Positions 1-11,597 of a stretch of 64,000 nucleotides of DNA are shown here, piece after piece (positions within the stretch are counted from its first letter, which is position 1; each line of letters begins with the position of its first letter). The notes below the pieces were generated by a model that was not told where the DNA came from, searched no databases, and saw only the letters and a program-made list of their open reading frames with translations. Source of the stretch: Schistosoma haematobium (lineage: Eukaryota > Platyhelminthes > Trematoda > Strigeidida > Schistosomatidae); NCBI RefSeq assembly GCF_000699445.3, contig NC_067195.1:87740569-87804568 (forward strand), given 5' to 3'. The translations under genes and the position numbers were made by a program.

Positions 1-1270
1 CACATATGTCGACCACTTTGATTGATGAATATTCACCTGATTCGATGCATGATCGTCTTCATATGATAATAAAAGAAAACAAGAAAAAGGGTATTTATTC
101 CCTTGATCTTTCAAATTATTCACTATTAATAAATTCATCATATTCTATTTTGTGTATATGTGAATAATAATTGTTTGGTTTGTTTTGTAAGGTATGCTTT
201 CTTGGCATTCAGGTGGAGTGGTATGAAAAAGAATACTAAACTTACAAATTAAGCTAGGAAATGTTTCTTCTCAGTTATTTCTTCGTCATAACTCTACATT
301 AATATATAAAATCAGTGCCAAAATAATGCTCGATCAATTTAATGGTATATCTCAGTCCATTCATTCGATTGATAAATATAATACATTGAAGAGCAATTTT
401 TTATCAAAGATTCCAATATAGTAGACCACTCTAACCAAGTCAATGTAACTCAGAATGAAAACCACGTGTATCTTGAAAGTTGGGACTTGAATTGAAGAAT
501 TTGATAAAGATGACACTAGTATGCAGCAGTAGTTATCCACTAAATGAACAAAAATTGTTGGGTACGACACAGTGAAGATTGCGGATAACCTCAAAGTTAT
601 GACTTAAGACTGCTAATCGATATCACGTTTTAAATTCACCAATCGGAATCCCGAATATAATTTTGTCTACTATTCCGTTCATAAACTAGCGTCCTAAACT
701 TGATGAATTATTCATTTTGACGTACACAATTAACCTTGGGCTGACCCAAGCTGAGCTCCTACTGACCTACCATCCCTAAGCTTTTCTCTACTTCTTACCT
801 TCAGTCTGAAGAGAAGCCATCCTCTTTCAAGGATAAATAGGTTTATGTACTAGCGTATTGAACTACAGTCGCACTATAAAACAAAAAATACATCACTATA
901 CATATACAATCCAAAAACAACTGTGAATAGAGCAAGTTGTCTGTCATAACTTGGTAACAAGTTAATATTAAGACTCATAATAATAAATAATAACAATAAA
1001 CGGAATATATAAATGTAATAATTCAGTAACTGCACAACAGAATTATAAATATTGACTCGGTAAACGTTTACCAAAGTTTCCCTACTTTTACAGTATCTGT
1101 CCTGTACAGCATGATTCTAACTTTGTTCCGTCTACTGTAATTTGAACAACCTGCTGGTCGCATGAACGTGTACTTGTTTATTCAGAAATAGGATAATTTT
1201 CTAATACATTATGAATAGAGAATATTTGTAGAATTGAATCATAGGCTTATTCCGATCATTATTCGTGTAT
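1..1270. other. no gene recognised
   Basis: AT-rich sequence with only short, low-complexity open frames. I see no splice-bounded coding exon, RNA gene or recognisable repeat. It lies downstream of the GTF2H2 stop codon. Confidence 0.5.
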
Positions 1271-1274
1271 TTTG

Positions 1275-1770
1275 GCGCCAATCAGTGAGTGATGTTGAGG
1301 TTAAAAAACAGAGTGCCAAGTAAAGAGGAAATCGGTTGATGAGGTGGTAGGTTTTCATCAACTGAGATCGTCGAGACATGTGTTACGCGTACCCGATTAC
1401 CTTAACAGTCTACGTTGTATGGGTAAGAAGTACGCTAGAAGAAAGCTATTGGGAGCCAAATCAAACATTAGTACTTAAAATCACTGGTTGTTAGATTGGG
1501 TCACGCGGGTAGGTGTGGATCTCCTGGTCGCTACTCGACTATTATCATAGCCGATGGTTAGAGACTGTGCGATATGGTTCGAAATGATCAGAAATGAAGA
1601 GAGTGCATTCGTTTTTTGTCGTCTTTTAGTCCCTGAATACCGAAGTAACTTTATACCCTGTTGTCTCTTTTTAATCCTACTACTCTGGCATTTGAATTGA
1701 ACATTTCAGCTTACTGTGCTGATATGTTAGCGCTTCAATGGACGTACATATGTATCACGTTCTACGTTCC
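1275..1770 (+). repeat. degraded 3' fragment of RTE family A LINE
   Basis: The sequence follows, with many substitutions and gaps, the 3' part of the family A LINE seen intact at 2083-5766: the 'agagt..taggtaa' stretch, the [17 protein letters not shown] stretch, the 'ggttagagac' stretch and the non-coding 3' end. No reading frame survives. It is an old, 5'-truncated copy. Confidence 0.55.
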
Positions 1771-1994
1771 ATATGACTGAAATACATCTATAAATGTCGA
1801 TTGAATTAATGAAGGATAAAACGTAGCATCTTTTGTTTAACACTTACATAAATCTGAAATTTATTAAAGTGGTTTGGACATTAAACAGTTGAACCTGACG
1901 CAAGATGATAAACCGTACATATATTATTGTATCTATTTATATGTATGAAATGGCCACGATTTTCTTTCAACAACTCGAACTTTAACAAATAGTT

Positions 1995-2082
1995 CATTTA
2001 ATGATTGAATTCATGAGTCGATTCAAGCTAGCTAGACCATTTGATAGCCGTCTCATCTTAGTATGAGACTCTTCAGCAGTGC
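1995..2082 (-). repeat. tRNA-derived hammerhead SINE, split by a LINE
   Basis: This is the 3' part of a minus-strand SINE. On the minus strand it reads CTGAAGA, a stem-II region, a GAGA in place of the GAAA box, then the 'ggtctagc...gactcatga' tail. The rest of the same copy resumes at 5779-5792 ('tcatccacgacctg') after the LINE at 2083-5766. The hammerhead core is damaged at the second box. Confidence 0.75.
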
Positions 2083-5000
2083 CCCGACCGTTGTTGCTAC
2101 CTTGACGTGGTGGTCGGGCTTGCCTATCGTGATGAAGCAACCGAGCTATACTGACTGGAACAACCGTTCCTCAAGGTCCTACCATATCAGAAAGGTCGGT
2201 TGATAAGCGGTAAGACTAAAAGCAACAAACCCAAGGTCCGAAGGCGAAGTCGTACTGCTGACTGTACAGAGGTGTGACAGCAGTAAGGTGTTTCCTTCAG
2301 ACAACCAGCATGATAGCGATGCTGCCTTCCCACAAGGAGGGGAGGGGTTAGAAAAGGTCGACCCTAAAATCACACACCTCGCCTTATCCCACGGATATCC
2401 GTCTCCGGCAGTAAGGTCTCAACAAGTACGGAGGTAACACAAAAATTATTCAGAAAAAGGTCGTGGGTGACCGACCTCAAGCAGTTGTCCCTTGGGCACT
2501 GCGGCCACGCTCTCAGGTAACCAAGACCACCTCTAACCCAATTTCCTTTTCAGGTACCTCCAGAACAACCCTTCCACGGTGTGGGCGACCGGGAAGTGAT
2601 AACCGCCCTCATACCTCTAACAGCACTCAAGACCACTGTATTCATAATCAACCTCCCTCTTCAATTCCTATTATTCCTCCTACATCGACTTTCACCTCTA
2701 AACTTCCTTTTTCGGCTTCCCCCTCAAATGTCACCATAACCAACGATTCTAGTGCTCAAAACACTCCGAGGTCTACTGGAACCTTGCTCCACACTACACA
2801 TTGGAGCCTTCAATGTACGCACCCTATGTCAAATCGGTCAGCAGGCTTCCTTGGCTAAAACCCTAGAATCTCTTACCATTGATGTATGCTGTGTCTCCGA
2901 GACACGTCGTTGCCTTTTTGTTTTTTCTGCCTACGCTCCCACCAACTGCAGCTCAGATGAAATGAAACATGAATTTTACAGAAAGCTATCTGGACTTCTT
3001 CAGAAAGCTAAACGTTCAGACATAGTACTCGTAGCAGGTGATTTTAATGCCCAGATAGGTAGTTTAAACCAAACAGAAAGGCATTTAGGTGGGTATTTTA
3101 GTATACCGGCTCAGCGAACAGATAATGGTGGTCGTCTGCTGCAACTGTGCTCAGACAATCGCTTATTTTTAGCAAACACAAACTTTAAGCATAAGGACAG
3201 ACATCGTCTAACATGGCGACCCCCTACACCAAACCAACGATGGACTCAAATAAACCATATTGCCATCAGTCGTCGTCGGAGAGGGTCGATAGAAGATTGT
3301 CGCTCATTCTGGAGTACCTGCTTGTACTCCGACCACGCCCTAATACGGGCACGCATCTGCTTGCGTTTCTCTGGACGCAAAAAAGCCACATTAAAAAGAC
3401 CCATTAGAACTGAGTTGAGTAACGGGAAAACCAAAAATAGGTTCCAAGAACAACTAAGTTCACACTTAGGTAGTTCTGAAGACGAGGCTGACCCAGATGT
3501 TGCTTGGAAAGACATACAAGCAGCTGTGGAAGCAGCAGTGACATCTATTAGCGACTTAAACCACAAGGTTACAAAGAACCAGTGGATTTCTTCAAAGTCT
3601 ATCACACTGATGGATTCTCGCGAACTCGTCCCATCAGGTTCCGAACATGATGAAGAGCGACAACAAATCAGATCTAGGTTAAGAAAGCGTCTAAGGAACG
3701 ACCGTGAGCAGTGGTGGGCAATGAAAGCAAAAGAGATGGAAAAGGCGGCGACTATAGGGAACACAAGACAGCTTTACAGACTAATAAAGGAAACTGGAAT
3801 TAATAAGTCAAGTGTAAGTGAGATTATATCGGAAAAAGACGATACTCTCATCTGCTCCCAGTCCAGACGTTTAGAACGATGGGCGGAACATTTCAGAGAT
3901 CAGTTCAGCTGGCCTTCAGCTACTCTACAACTACCCTCCATTCCCAGACAGTGTAAATGGAACATTGAAGTAGGTCCCCCAACTCTCGCTGAAGTTCAAA
4001 AAGCCATAGTTAATCTGAAACGAGGAAGGGCAGCTGGTCCAGATGGACTGGCTCCAGAGGTCTTTAAGGATGGTGGTCCAATTTTAGCGATTAGGTTGAC
4101 TAATATTTTAGCTAATATCTGGGAGTTAGACGTTATCCCATCTGACTGGTCACAATCAATTATCGTCCCAATATATAAGAAAGGGTCAAAAACATCCTGT
4201 GTCAACCACAGAGGGATTAGTTTAACTAATATAATATCTAAAATACTAGCCATGATAATTATCAGACGCCTAACTAAGACTCGTGAACTGCAAACACGAG
4301 AGAACCAAGCTGGCTTCAGACCTGGTCGTGGCTGCATCGACCACATATTCATCATTCGTCAGGTTCTAGAACACAGGCATACTTATCGGCTTCCGACGAT
4401 GGTGGTCTTTCTTGACTTAAAAGCAGCATTTGACTCTGTAGACCGCGAGACTCTGTGGCAGTGTCTGTCATTGAAAGGCGTACCTCAGAAGTACATAAAC
4501 CTTGTGAAGGCTCTTTACTCGAACACTACTAGTCGAGTCAGAGTTTATGGCGAACTGTCATCTGCCTTTGCAACCTCAAGTGGTGTCCGTCAAGGCTGTC
4601 CACTTTCTCCATTTCTGTTTAACTTCATCATAGATCTACTGATGGAAATAACATTCTCGTCTACTGAATTCTCGGGTATTGATCCCCTACCAGGAGGTCC
4701 ACTTATCGACTTAGAATATGCAGATGACATAGTCCTGTTTGGTGAAGACGCTGACAAAATGCAGAGTCTTCTGGTAGCACTGAGCAACAATGCCAGAATG
4801 TTTGGAATGCGCTTCTCTCCCTCTAAATGCAAGTTGTTGCTTCAGGACTGGCCTGCGTCAACATCTGAACTAAATACAGGGAGTGAAGTAGTCGAACGCG
4901 TTGACAACTTCACTTATCTTGGAAGTCTGATCAGCCCTAATGGGTTGGTGTCTGACGAAATCTTAGCACGGATTCGTAAAGCTCGTTTGGCTTTTGCCAA

Positions 5001-5766
5001 CTTACGTCACCTATGTCGTAGGCGAGATATCCGTCTATCAATAAAAAGACGAGTATACTGCGTAACAGTCCGTTCTGTTTTACTTTACGGCAGCGAAACA
5101 TGGCCATTAAGAGTAGAAGACACTCGTAAGCTATTAGTATTTGACCACAGATGCCTTAGAAATATTGCTGGCGTCTGCTGGGATCACCGGGTAAGTAATA
5201 GTGAGGTTAGACACAGAGTATTAGGGAATGATGGTAAATCAGTTGATGAGGTTATGAATCTTCATCGACTGAGATGGTTGGGCCACGTGTTACGTATGCC
5301 TGAACACCGATTACCACGTCGTGCATTGCTAACGGGTGTTAGGAATGGTTGGAAGAGAATTAGGGGCGGCCAAACCAAAACGTGGCATCAGTGCTTGAAG
5401 ACACTAACTTCTAGTCTGAGCCATGTTGGTAGATGCAGACTACTTGGTTGGGGTCCACGTGACTATCGTAACCAATGGTTGGAGACTCTTGGTGATATGG
5501 CTCAGAATCGATCACAGTGGCGTCAGTGCATACACTCCCTGTCTTCCCTTAAACTAAGAGATTAAAATCACTTCATACCTTTCTTTCTACGAACTAATTC
5601 TTTCTTCCTGTACTATATCCTTATATGCAATCTTTCTCCTATATATTACCACCTTTGACCTAACCACTCGTATGAATCCGGTGTTCATCTTGCTGTGCTA
5701 ATGAGGTATAGAAACCTGGAACGATGCATATATGTGCCTGGTCCAACGTTGTAGCTGACTGACTGA
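2083..5766 (+). mobile_element. RTE-clade LINE, family A copy A1, with TSD
   Basis: A non-LTR retrotransposon of about 3.7 kb, bounded by a perfect 12-bp target-site duplication, cttcagcagtgc, at 2071-2082 and 5767-5778. It has a leader of about 670 bp that starts with 'ccgaccgttgttgctacc', one long endonuclease/reverse-transcriptase ORF (2752-5565), a 200-bp 3' UTR and a terminal (CTGA)n run, the kind of short tandem tail RTE elements have instead of poly(A). An overlapping frame, 2463-2858, rich in Ser, Thr and Pro, may be a frameshifted N-terminus. The copy sits inside a minus-strand SINE. Both boundaries are intact, but the endonuclease carries an internal gap (see the CDS entry). Confidence 0.93.
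2752..5565 (+). CDS. RTE endonuclease/reverse transcriptase, internally deleted
   Basis: An open frame of 937 codons encoding an AP-type endonuclease followed by a reverse transcriptase, the single polyprotein of RTE LINEs, which nicks the target and copies the element RNA there. Visible motifs are FNVRT and SETR near residues 20-50, GDFNA near 96, a WTQINHIAIS stretch, [47 protein letters not shown] near 553, GVRQGCPLSPFLFNF and YADD near 655. Compared with the intact paralogue at 46786-49836, about 79 residues are missing between SETR and RCLFV. The reading frame is kept but a central part of the endonuclease is lost. No ATG opens the frame; 2752 is only the first GTG. RT probably folds; autonomous target nicking is unlikely. 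Confidence 0.88.
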   Translation: MLKTLRGLLEPCSTLHIGAFNVRTLCQIGQQASLAKTLESLTIDVCCVSETRRCLFVFSAYAPTNCSSDEMKHEFYRKLSGLLQKAKRSDIVLVAGDFNAQIGSLNQTERHLGGYFSIPAQRTDNGGRLLQLCSDNRLFLANTNFKHKDRHRLTWRPPTPNQRWTQINHIAISRRRRGSIEDCRSFWSTCLYSDHALIRARICLRFSGRKKATLKRPIRTELSNGKTKNRFQEQLSSHLGSSEDEADPDVAWKDIQAAVEAAVTSISDLNHKVTKNQWISSKSITLMDSRELVPSGSEHDEERQQIRSRLRKRLRNDREQWWAMKAKEMEKAATIGNTRQLYRLIKETGINKSSVSEIISEKDDTLICSQSRRLERWAEHFRDQFSWPSATLQLPSIPRQCKWNIEVGPPTLAEVQKAIVNLKRGRAAGPDGLAPEVFKDGGPILAIRLTNILANIWELDVIPSDWSQSIIVPIYKKGSKTSCVNHRGISLTNIISKILAMIIIRRLTKTRELQTRENQAGFRPGRGCIDHIFIIRQVLEHRHTYRLPTMVVFLDLKAAFDSVDRETLWQCLSLKGVPQKYINLVKALYSNTTSRVRVYGELSSAFATSSGVRQGCPLSPFLFNFIIDLLMEITFSSTEFSGIDPLPGGPLIDLEYADDIVLFGEDADKMQSLLVALSNNARMFGMRFSPSKCKLLLQDWPASTSELNTGSEVVERVDNFTYLGSLISPNGLVSDEILARIRKARLAFANLRHLCRRRDIRLSIKRRVYCVTVRSVLLYGSETWPLRVEDTRKLLVFDHRCLRNIAGVCWDHRVSNSEVRHRVLGNDGKSVDEVMNLHRLRWLGHVLRMPEHRLPRRALLTGVRNGWKRIRGGQTKTWHQCLKTLTSSLSHVGRCRLLGWGPRDYRNQWLETLGDMAQNRSQWRQCIHSLSSLKLRD

Positions 5767-5792
5767 CTTCAGCAGTGCTCATCCACGACCTG

Positions 5793-6484
5793 TTCATTTA
5801 TTTTAATTCAAGAAATTACAACAACCACAAAAACTGAATTCATTGTGTTTCACATCATACCTCATCATCATTATTTCAGTTTTAAATCATTTATTATTAA
5901 AAACTAAAGAGAATTAATAAATGAATTTTGCGCTTTACTTTAACAACATCGTTGTTGCCAGTAGTAACCACTTATTGAAATTGTAGGCTTTAAACATTTC
6001 ACTAACTTATTAAGGAAATAACCACACAGTAATTGTGATTTTAATGATGATTACCTTTAGTAATAATAATAATAATCATAGAAGTGATAATCTTAGTGTG
6101 ACTATTGTAATTGGTGACATTTTTCTTAAGTTGTTTTTACATGTCTTTTATTGATGGTATTGTTGCCATGGTAACAGCTTTTATAATAACTAAATTAATA
6201 GATTAGTTTTCTGCCGGGGTTTTTTGTATGGTTAAAATACAGTAAAATATTTTTCTATAAAAAAAAGATTATAAAGTGCAATTCAATAAATGAAGTTGTA
6301 TAAAAAAAATTTGTAGTTGATGATACTTTAATTAACATTTAATGATTAGAGGGATGATAAGAACAAACTATAGTCTAACTGTGTAATGATTTTTTCATTA
6401 AAGAAAATTTCTAAATTGATAATACAACGCTGTCAAAAGGTAGAAGAACTGATTAACAAAGAAATTCTTGTATGATTTTGAAAT
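5793..6484. other. no gene recognised
   Basis: AT-rich sequence between a split SINE and a Penelope-derived inverted element. It has short homopolymer runs and an 'aataataataat' stretch. I see no coding exon. Confidence 0.5.
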
Positions 6485-6662
6485 GTTGGAGAAGATTTGT
6501 AGCTGACTTGGATGATTTTGATGGAGTTTTGTTCTTTGAATTGGATAGTTTAGTCGTGAAGCTTTCATTTTGAAGTTTTTGCTGATGATGTCGTTCAGAA
6601 GAACGATGAAAGCTTTACGATCAAACCATCTAGTTCAGAGAACAAAACTCCATCAAAAACAA
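6485..6662 (+). mobile_element. Penelope-derived inverted mini-element P1
   Basis: Two inverted arms face each other. The left arm (about 6485-6570, 'gatggagttttgttct...') is the reverse complement of the right arm (about 6585-6660, '...agaacaaaactccatc'). The same arms occur at 22373-22603 and at the ends of the Penelope-like element 57639-58345. The right arm holds a hammerhead core. I could not define a TSD here. Confidence 0.7.
6577..6622 (+). ncRNA. hammerhead ribozyme-like motif (Penelope type)
   Basis: CTGATGA at 6582-6588, a stem-loop tcgttcAGAAgaacga, then GAAAGCTT at 6608-6615 followed by the expected cleavage side. This matches the minimal type-I hammerheads with a very short stem III described for Penelope-like elements. 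The stem-I pairing is weak in this copy. Activity is not shown. Confidence 0.55.
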
Positions 6663-6664
6663 CT

Positions 6665-6892
6665 TACATACCTTGTGTAGAAACGGCTCCCGGTGAACTC
6701 AAGGAAGCTCTGAAAGATCTGAAGACATTTCCTCCAAAAAATCGTTTGAAAGAACATTTCAGAATCTCGATATGTAGCTCCTTAATTGGAAAAATTCTGA
6801 AAACCACTGCATACGGATTGGTGGATGACTGTAATGATGAATTGCTTTTTAATAAATACTATAAATACCGGAGTATTTTGCATCATATTTGA
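6665..6892 (+). other. unidentified open stretch, possible exon fragment
   Basis: A frame open for about 75 codons immediately right of P1, ending at TGA 6890-6892. It encodes a mixed-composition peptide with TAPGELKEALKDLKTFPP and AYGLVDDCNDELLF segments, unlike the low-complexity frames around it. I do not recognise the family and see no convincing start or splice sites. It could be a captured exon, part of a larger repeat, or chance. Confidence 0.2.
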
Positions 6893-8084
6893 CAGGTTGG
6901 AATAAGATTTTCTTCAACCCATATTTGATCTTCTAACTTGCGACTTGCGATGTTCAAACGTTCGAGTGCTCAAGTTGTACACGGTATAGCAAAAATTCAA
7001 GTTCTTGTACTGAGACACGCATATGATATTTGACACAAAAGATAAACATTTTTAGATATTAAAATGATATGATTTCTTGGCGATTATATAAAGTGCTAGA
7101 TGGTATTCATCAATGACTGATATCAGATAGGATACCATTGAAAATAAAAGAGCATTGCACACCTAATGATTCTACAGTAATAGTATGCACGTTATATGAC
7201 TTCACCAGCGATAAGTCACAGGACATTCAAATCTCTTAACCACTTAGTTGACATTCAATTTACCACACATCTTAAGTTAATTGTATAAGATCAATTTGAT
7301 TAGAATACTATTTTCAATAACAAATTATATTCAAGAGATTCTACATGTTTTCGAAGTAGAATATATATGAACTTTCCAGTTCATTGTTGTTAACCTCAGT
7401 GTACAGAATACACAAATAAACATTTCTGGTGATTTCATATTTAACAAGATACCTTGTCTTATTACTTATTCTTCTATTTATTTATCATTCTATACCCGTA
7501 ATAACATTTATATTTGTAGAGTGGAAAGTTCCTACTGTTATGTTTGAAGCGATAACGAGTTCATCTAGTCTGAGAATAGAACAAAGACTCTGTGACTCAT
7601 TGATAGATAAGTTAGCTATTTTGATGCATCTCAGCCCTGCTAACTAGAGAGAGCAGTCCAAGTTCGAAATGGGGAAATATATTCTTCAAGCAGCCAGAAG
7701 CACGAGCAATCACAACAGGCACAAATCAAACGTATACATATACATCAAGAAATTGTCCTTGGGAAGCGTTAAAAATTAGCATACTAAAAGATACAACCAA
7801 CCAATAGCATTTAAGATCCTTCCAAGTGGGAAATATGACATGAAGGTGAAAATGAGCGCTTTTGGTGCGAAAACAAGAAATTCAAATTTTCAAAAATAAA
7901 TTGATAAAAATAAGGTATTTATTCAGTGAATTGTGGAGATCTAACATCCCCAACACTAATATGATAGAATCTGTGAATGTATGCGAAAGAATCTAACAAT
8001 CAATAGATTTTAATCCTTCACAGTAAATAGATTATTGAATAGATTGAAATACAATATATATTTTGATTGAAAACTAAGAAGACA
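6893..8084. other. no gene recognised
   Basis: AT-rich sequence. A 72-codon plus-strand frame at 7429-7647 begins with a hydrophobic run but has no supporting context, so I do not call it. Confidence 0.4.
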
Positions 8085-8440
8085 ATATAACTTAATTGGT
8101 CATTCAAACTCAACTTTACACTATATTGACGGTTTAACAATACTGTAGTGAACAGAATACGAGTGGAGACAATCGAGTGCATTTGAGATGAAATTACAGA
8201 GCATCTCAGTAAAATCTCTGAACTATGTAGTAAATCGTTAATTTGCAAAATATCAATCCATCGTATCGAACTCCACTGTTCCTCTACAAATATCAGTTCA
8301 TTGTTCATGCGTTTTCATACTAATTGCGTTCCGTTTCCGTTCTTTCTTCATCGACTTTCTACTGAAATACATTCTATGCCTGACCACCGTTATATACTAC
8401 TTGTGTGGATATAAGTTACCCACACCATAATACAAATGTC
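8085..8440 (+). repeat. interspersed repeat family D, copy 1
   Basis: Diverged but colinear with 59185-59510. Both contain 'gtgaacagaatacgagtgga...' or its equivalent, 'aaatatcaatcaat..tc', 'ttcc..ctgcaaatatcag' and an end resembling 'cgttatatactacttgtg..gatataa'. There is no coding potential. The class is unknown. Confidence 0.6.
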
Positions 8441-8847
8441 AAGAATTTGTTTGTTTAGCTACTATTGTACAGGCAGATACAAAATTATTCAAAAGATATG
8501 TTGTTTGTTGCTAAGTATTAGAGTCATTTCACTGTTAATAGTTAGCATTGAAAGTTAATAATTCATTGTTATTATAAGTGAATTATTATTAGTTTAGCTT
8601 AAAATAGCACTATTTTTCTAGTCTCAAGATGATATATCAAGATTGGAATGCATGTGCATGCACTCAAATGATGAATCTCAAATAGAACAAAACGTGTATT
8701 TTTCATTTTATTGACATATACATCAATTATATACTAAAACTTGTAAGGAATGAATATATCGAGGCAATTCACTTACAATGCACATTTATCAACAAAAACT
8801 CAGTTCTGATTATTAATAACGGGATAATTCAAATCCTTACCAACTAC

Positions 8848-9512
8848 TTACGTACACCTGTTACTCCTCATGGAGGTGCAAAGGTCTCCCACAAGCATAT
8901 TCCATCCAGCCCTGTTCTTAGCAATCCTCCTAAGCTCTTTCTATTTGTTATTCATCCTTTTCATATCTGAATCCCGACATAATGTGTTCTTTGGCCTTCC
9001 CGTTTTCCACTTCCCTTCAGGATTCCAAGTTAGGGCTTGCCTCGGGATGCAGTCTGGTGATTTCTGTAATATGTGTCCTATCCATTTCAATCGTCTTTAC
9101 TTAACTTTCTCCAACTGGAACCTGGTTTGCTCTCTCCCACAAAAGGTTGTTGTTGATCGTATCCGGCCAATGGATGTTGAGTATCTTTCGTAGACAGCTA
9201 TTTAAAAATACTTGTACCATTTTGATGATGATTGTAGTAGTTCTCCAAGTTTCAGTTCCGTACAGTAGAACTAACTGTCTTGACGTTCATATTGAAGATT
9301 GTGACTTTGATATTGGTTGACAGATAGTTGTTTTGAGTTCCATATGTTCTTCAATTGTAGAAATGTGGCGCTTGCTCCCCAATCTTTGCCTTTGTGTATA
9401 CATCCGATCCTCCTTGCTCATCGATGATGCTGTCAAGGTACGTGAAAGAATCCACCTCTTCCAGAGTTGGTTGGTTGAAAGTTGTTCTGAGTTCCATATG
9501 TTGTTCAATTTT
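8848..9512 (-). repeat. RTE family B LINE, 3' fragment
   Basis: On the minus strand this matches the 3' third of family B (compare 21650-22266): EEIRKK..KWI.HTLRK-type coding, a Trp/Arg-rich segment, the 'gtaacaggtgtacgtaagta' end and the tandem tail at about 8848. The frame is broken. A short segment ('gttccatatgttcttcaatt', 9340s and 9490s) is duplicated inside the copy. Confidence 0.75.
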
Positions 9513-9964
9513 AGGCCTTACCAATTAACACCTTCATTATTCCATATTAATACGTTTTCATATCTTCTTTAACAATGTTATTGTAATGAGTTTCATAGTT
9601 GTTATTTATCACAATTTAACCATTTAATCAGTTAAACTATTCAACTATTCATTTTCTTCTTAGTATTCCCATAATGCTTTGATCTATTATTATTATCACC
9701 CGAATTACTATCATCATTAATAAAATATGTTGTTTTTCTTAATGAGTTATTCAATAGAGGATTGTTGAAACGTTGGAAATTTGGTCAAGTATATAGAAGA
9801 GTTTAAATAAAAATCAATAATTATGAAAACGAGTAAAATTTCATGAACAACAGAATGTAAATAAGAATAAATAAGTTTGAATAACAAACTATAACGAATA
9901 TTCAATGAGAATAGAAATGACTTAAGAATATGAATGAATAACTTTCTTAGGTCATTATTATTCG

Positions 9965-10589
9965 ATCATAGGTGAATCTTCCTGGTACCATCGAGTAAGT
10001 AGTGTAATTGTTGAGAAAACAGGTATTAGGTAAGGATGGTGAGTTAATTGGTGAAGTAGTGAAACTTGGTCAGTTGAGTTGTCTGGGACACGTGTTACGT
10101 ATGCTCAACCACCGACTACCCCGACGAGCCACGTTTTATGGTGTAGGAGAAGGTTGGAAAAAGCTAGGGGCGGCCAGACCAAAACATAGCACAAATGCAT
10201 GAAGTCACTGACAAGTGAACTGAGACATGTTGGTAGATGTAAAGTATCTGGTCGGGATCCGCGAGACGATAGCAATCGATGGTTAGAGACCTTGAATGAC
10301 ATGGCTCAAAATTGTTTTCAATGGCCCAGGTGCATCCACTCTTTGTGTTCTCCCAAATTCTAATCTTCTGAATTCTTCATGTCCCTTTCTTTTTTCTCTT
10401 TCCAAATTTATTTCACTGAATTATACTGTTTGAATAACATCTTCAAACCCTAATGTTTTCGATTACTGCTTATACTCTTACTACCACTAAGGAATTTGAA
10501 TCGATAATTGTATCTGTGAGCTAATATGGTATGGCAACTCGATCTGATGTATGTACTTACGCACAAAGTTCTAGATTGTTGCTGACTGA
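9965..10589 (+). repeat. RTE family A-like LINE, 3' fragment
   Basis: This is a 5'-truncated copy covering the C-terminal [23 protein letters not shown] coding region, a 'ggggcggccagaccaaaaca' stretch, the 3' UTR and a 'gctgactgac' tail. The subfamily is shared with 41433-41940 and 58853-59106. It abuts the inverted family C fragment at 10590. Confidence 0.75.
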
Positions 10590-10740
10590 CATAAATATTA
10601 GTACAAAGGGGCACCGAATACATATGGTCCACACACGTCACTTGAATTGCATGTAGGTTGTGATACTGCACGGGTATCCAGATCAAAGCAGGTGGCTTTC
10701 TTGAGGGAGGAGTGGACCACGCCCAGAGATATATATTTTG
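10590..10740 (-). repeat. family C (LINE A3 derivative), 3' fragment
   Basis: On the minus strand it carries the common 3' end of family C and LINE A3: 'ttggtgcc..ttgta..aatatttatg'. It is joined to the adjacent leader segment ('gtgatactgcacgggtatcc' on the plus strand). It is truncated at both ends. Confidence 0.65.
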
Positions 10741-10744
10741 CCAA

Positions 10745-11448
10745 AATACATCCGTATATAGATTGAGAAAAGACTGACTATTAAACTGAATTTGTTTTCT
10801 TTCATAATATATTTGTTATTATTCTGACTATACAACTTAGTCACAATTTTATTTAATAAAGTTTAAATGTTTATAGAAAACTATAGAATCTAAATAAGCG
10901 TTGTACTACAGCAGTTTTCTTGGCAACAAAATAGATAGACCATAAAACCAAGTTTAAACAAGAAACCTTTTTGATACTGTATGATAAACAACCAATTCAT
11001 TCAAGATGAACATCATCATCATTAGAAATAGGTGACTAACTAACTTAAATTGACCAGTACATGGTGATAAAGGTTTAACCACTAAAATGTAAATTCTTTT
11101 TAATCAATGATGAATAGAATCAAGTAGAGAAAAAAATAATCATCTTTCAATATGGTTTATATAGATGATAGAAAAAAAAAGGCAAGTTCGAATTGCGGAG
11201 AAATGCAATAGTATTGATTAGCCTTAAGGATATTCCACGGTATTCTAATCAAAATAGTTGGTTAAACATGATGGTTTGTTTTTTATTATTCAATCAGAAC
11301 AGGATAGAATTTACCAATTACTAACTGGTCAACTAATCTTAAGACGATTAATTTATAGAAACAGACATAGAACAGTAATCTTTATTGTTGTGACTTTATG
11401 TCCGGTTTTTATCACGTGATTTATCCACTAATCAAAATACGACTTATA
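10745..11448. other. no gene recognised
   Basis: AT-rich non-coding sequence upstream of the Penelope fragment. I see no repeat family that recurs elsewhere in the window. Confidence 0.4.
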
Positions 11449-11488
11449 CAATTTTGGTGGAGTTTTGTTCTCTGAGCTGGATGGTTTG

Positions 11489-11533
11489 ATCGTGGAGCTT
11501 CCATCATTCTTCTGAACGACATCATCAGCACAA
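11489..11533 (-). ncRNA. decayed hammerhead motif of Penelope end
   Basis: The minus strand reads CTGATGATGTCG, a stem-loop, then GATGGAAGCTCC. The first conserved box is intact, but the GAAA box reads GGAA, so the core is probably inactive. The stem positions are the same as at 58226-58275. Confidence 0.5.
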
Positions 11534-11597
11534 ACGACACAGAGGACAAAGAAGAAACACCTTAAAGAAAAAACTAATCAATATATCAAAACCACCC

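Noticed and set aside
7429..7647. 72-codon plus-strand frame with hydrophobic start as a small membrane protein
   Set aside because: AT-rich chance frame. No homologous motif, no splice context and no neighbour to support it.
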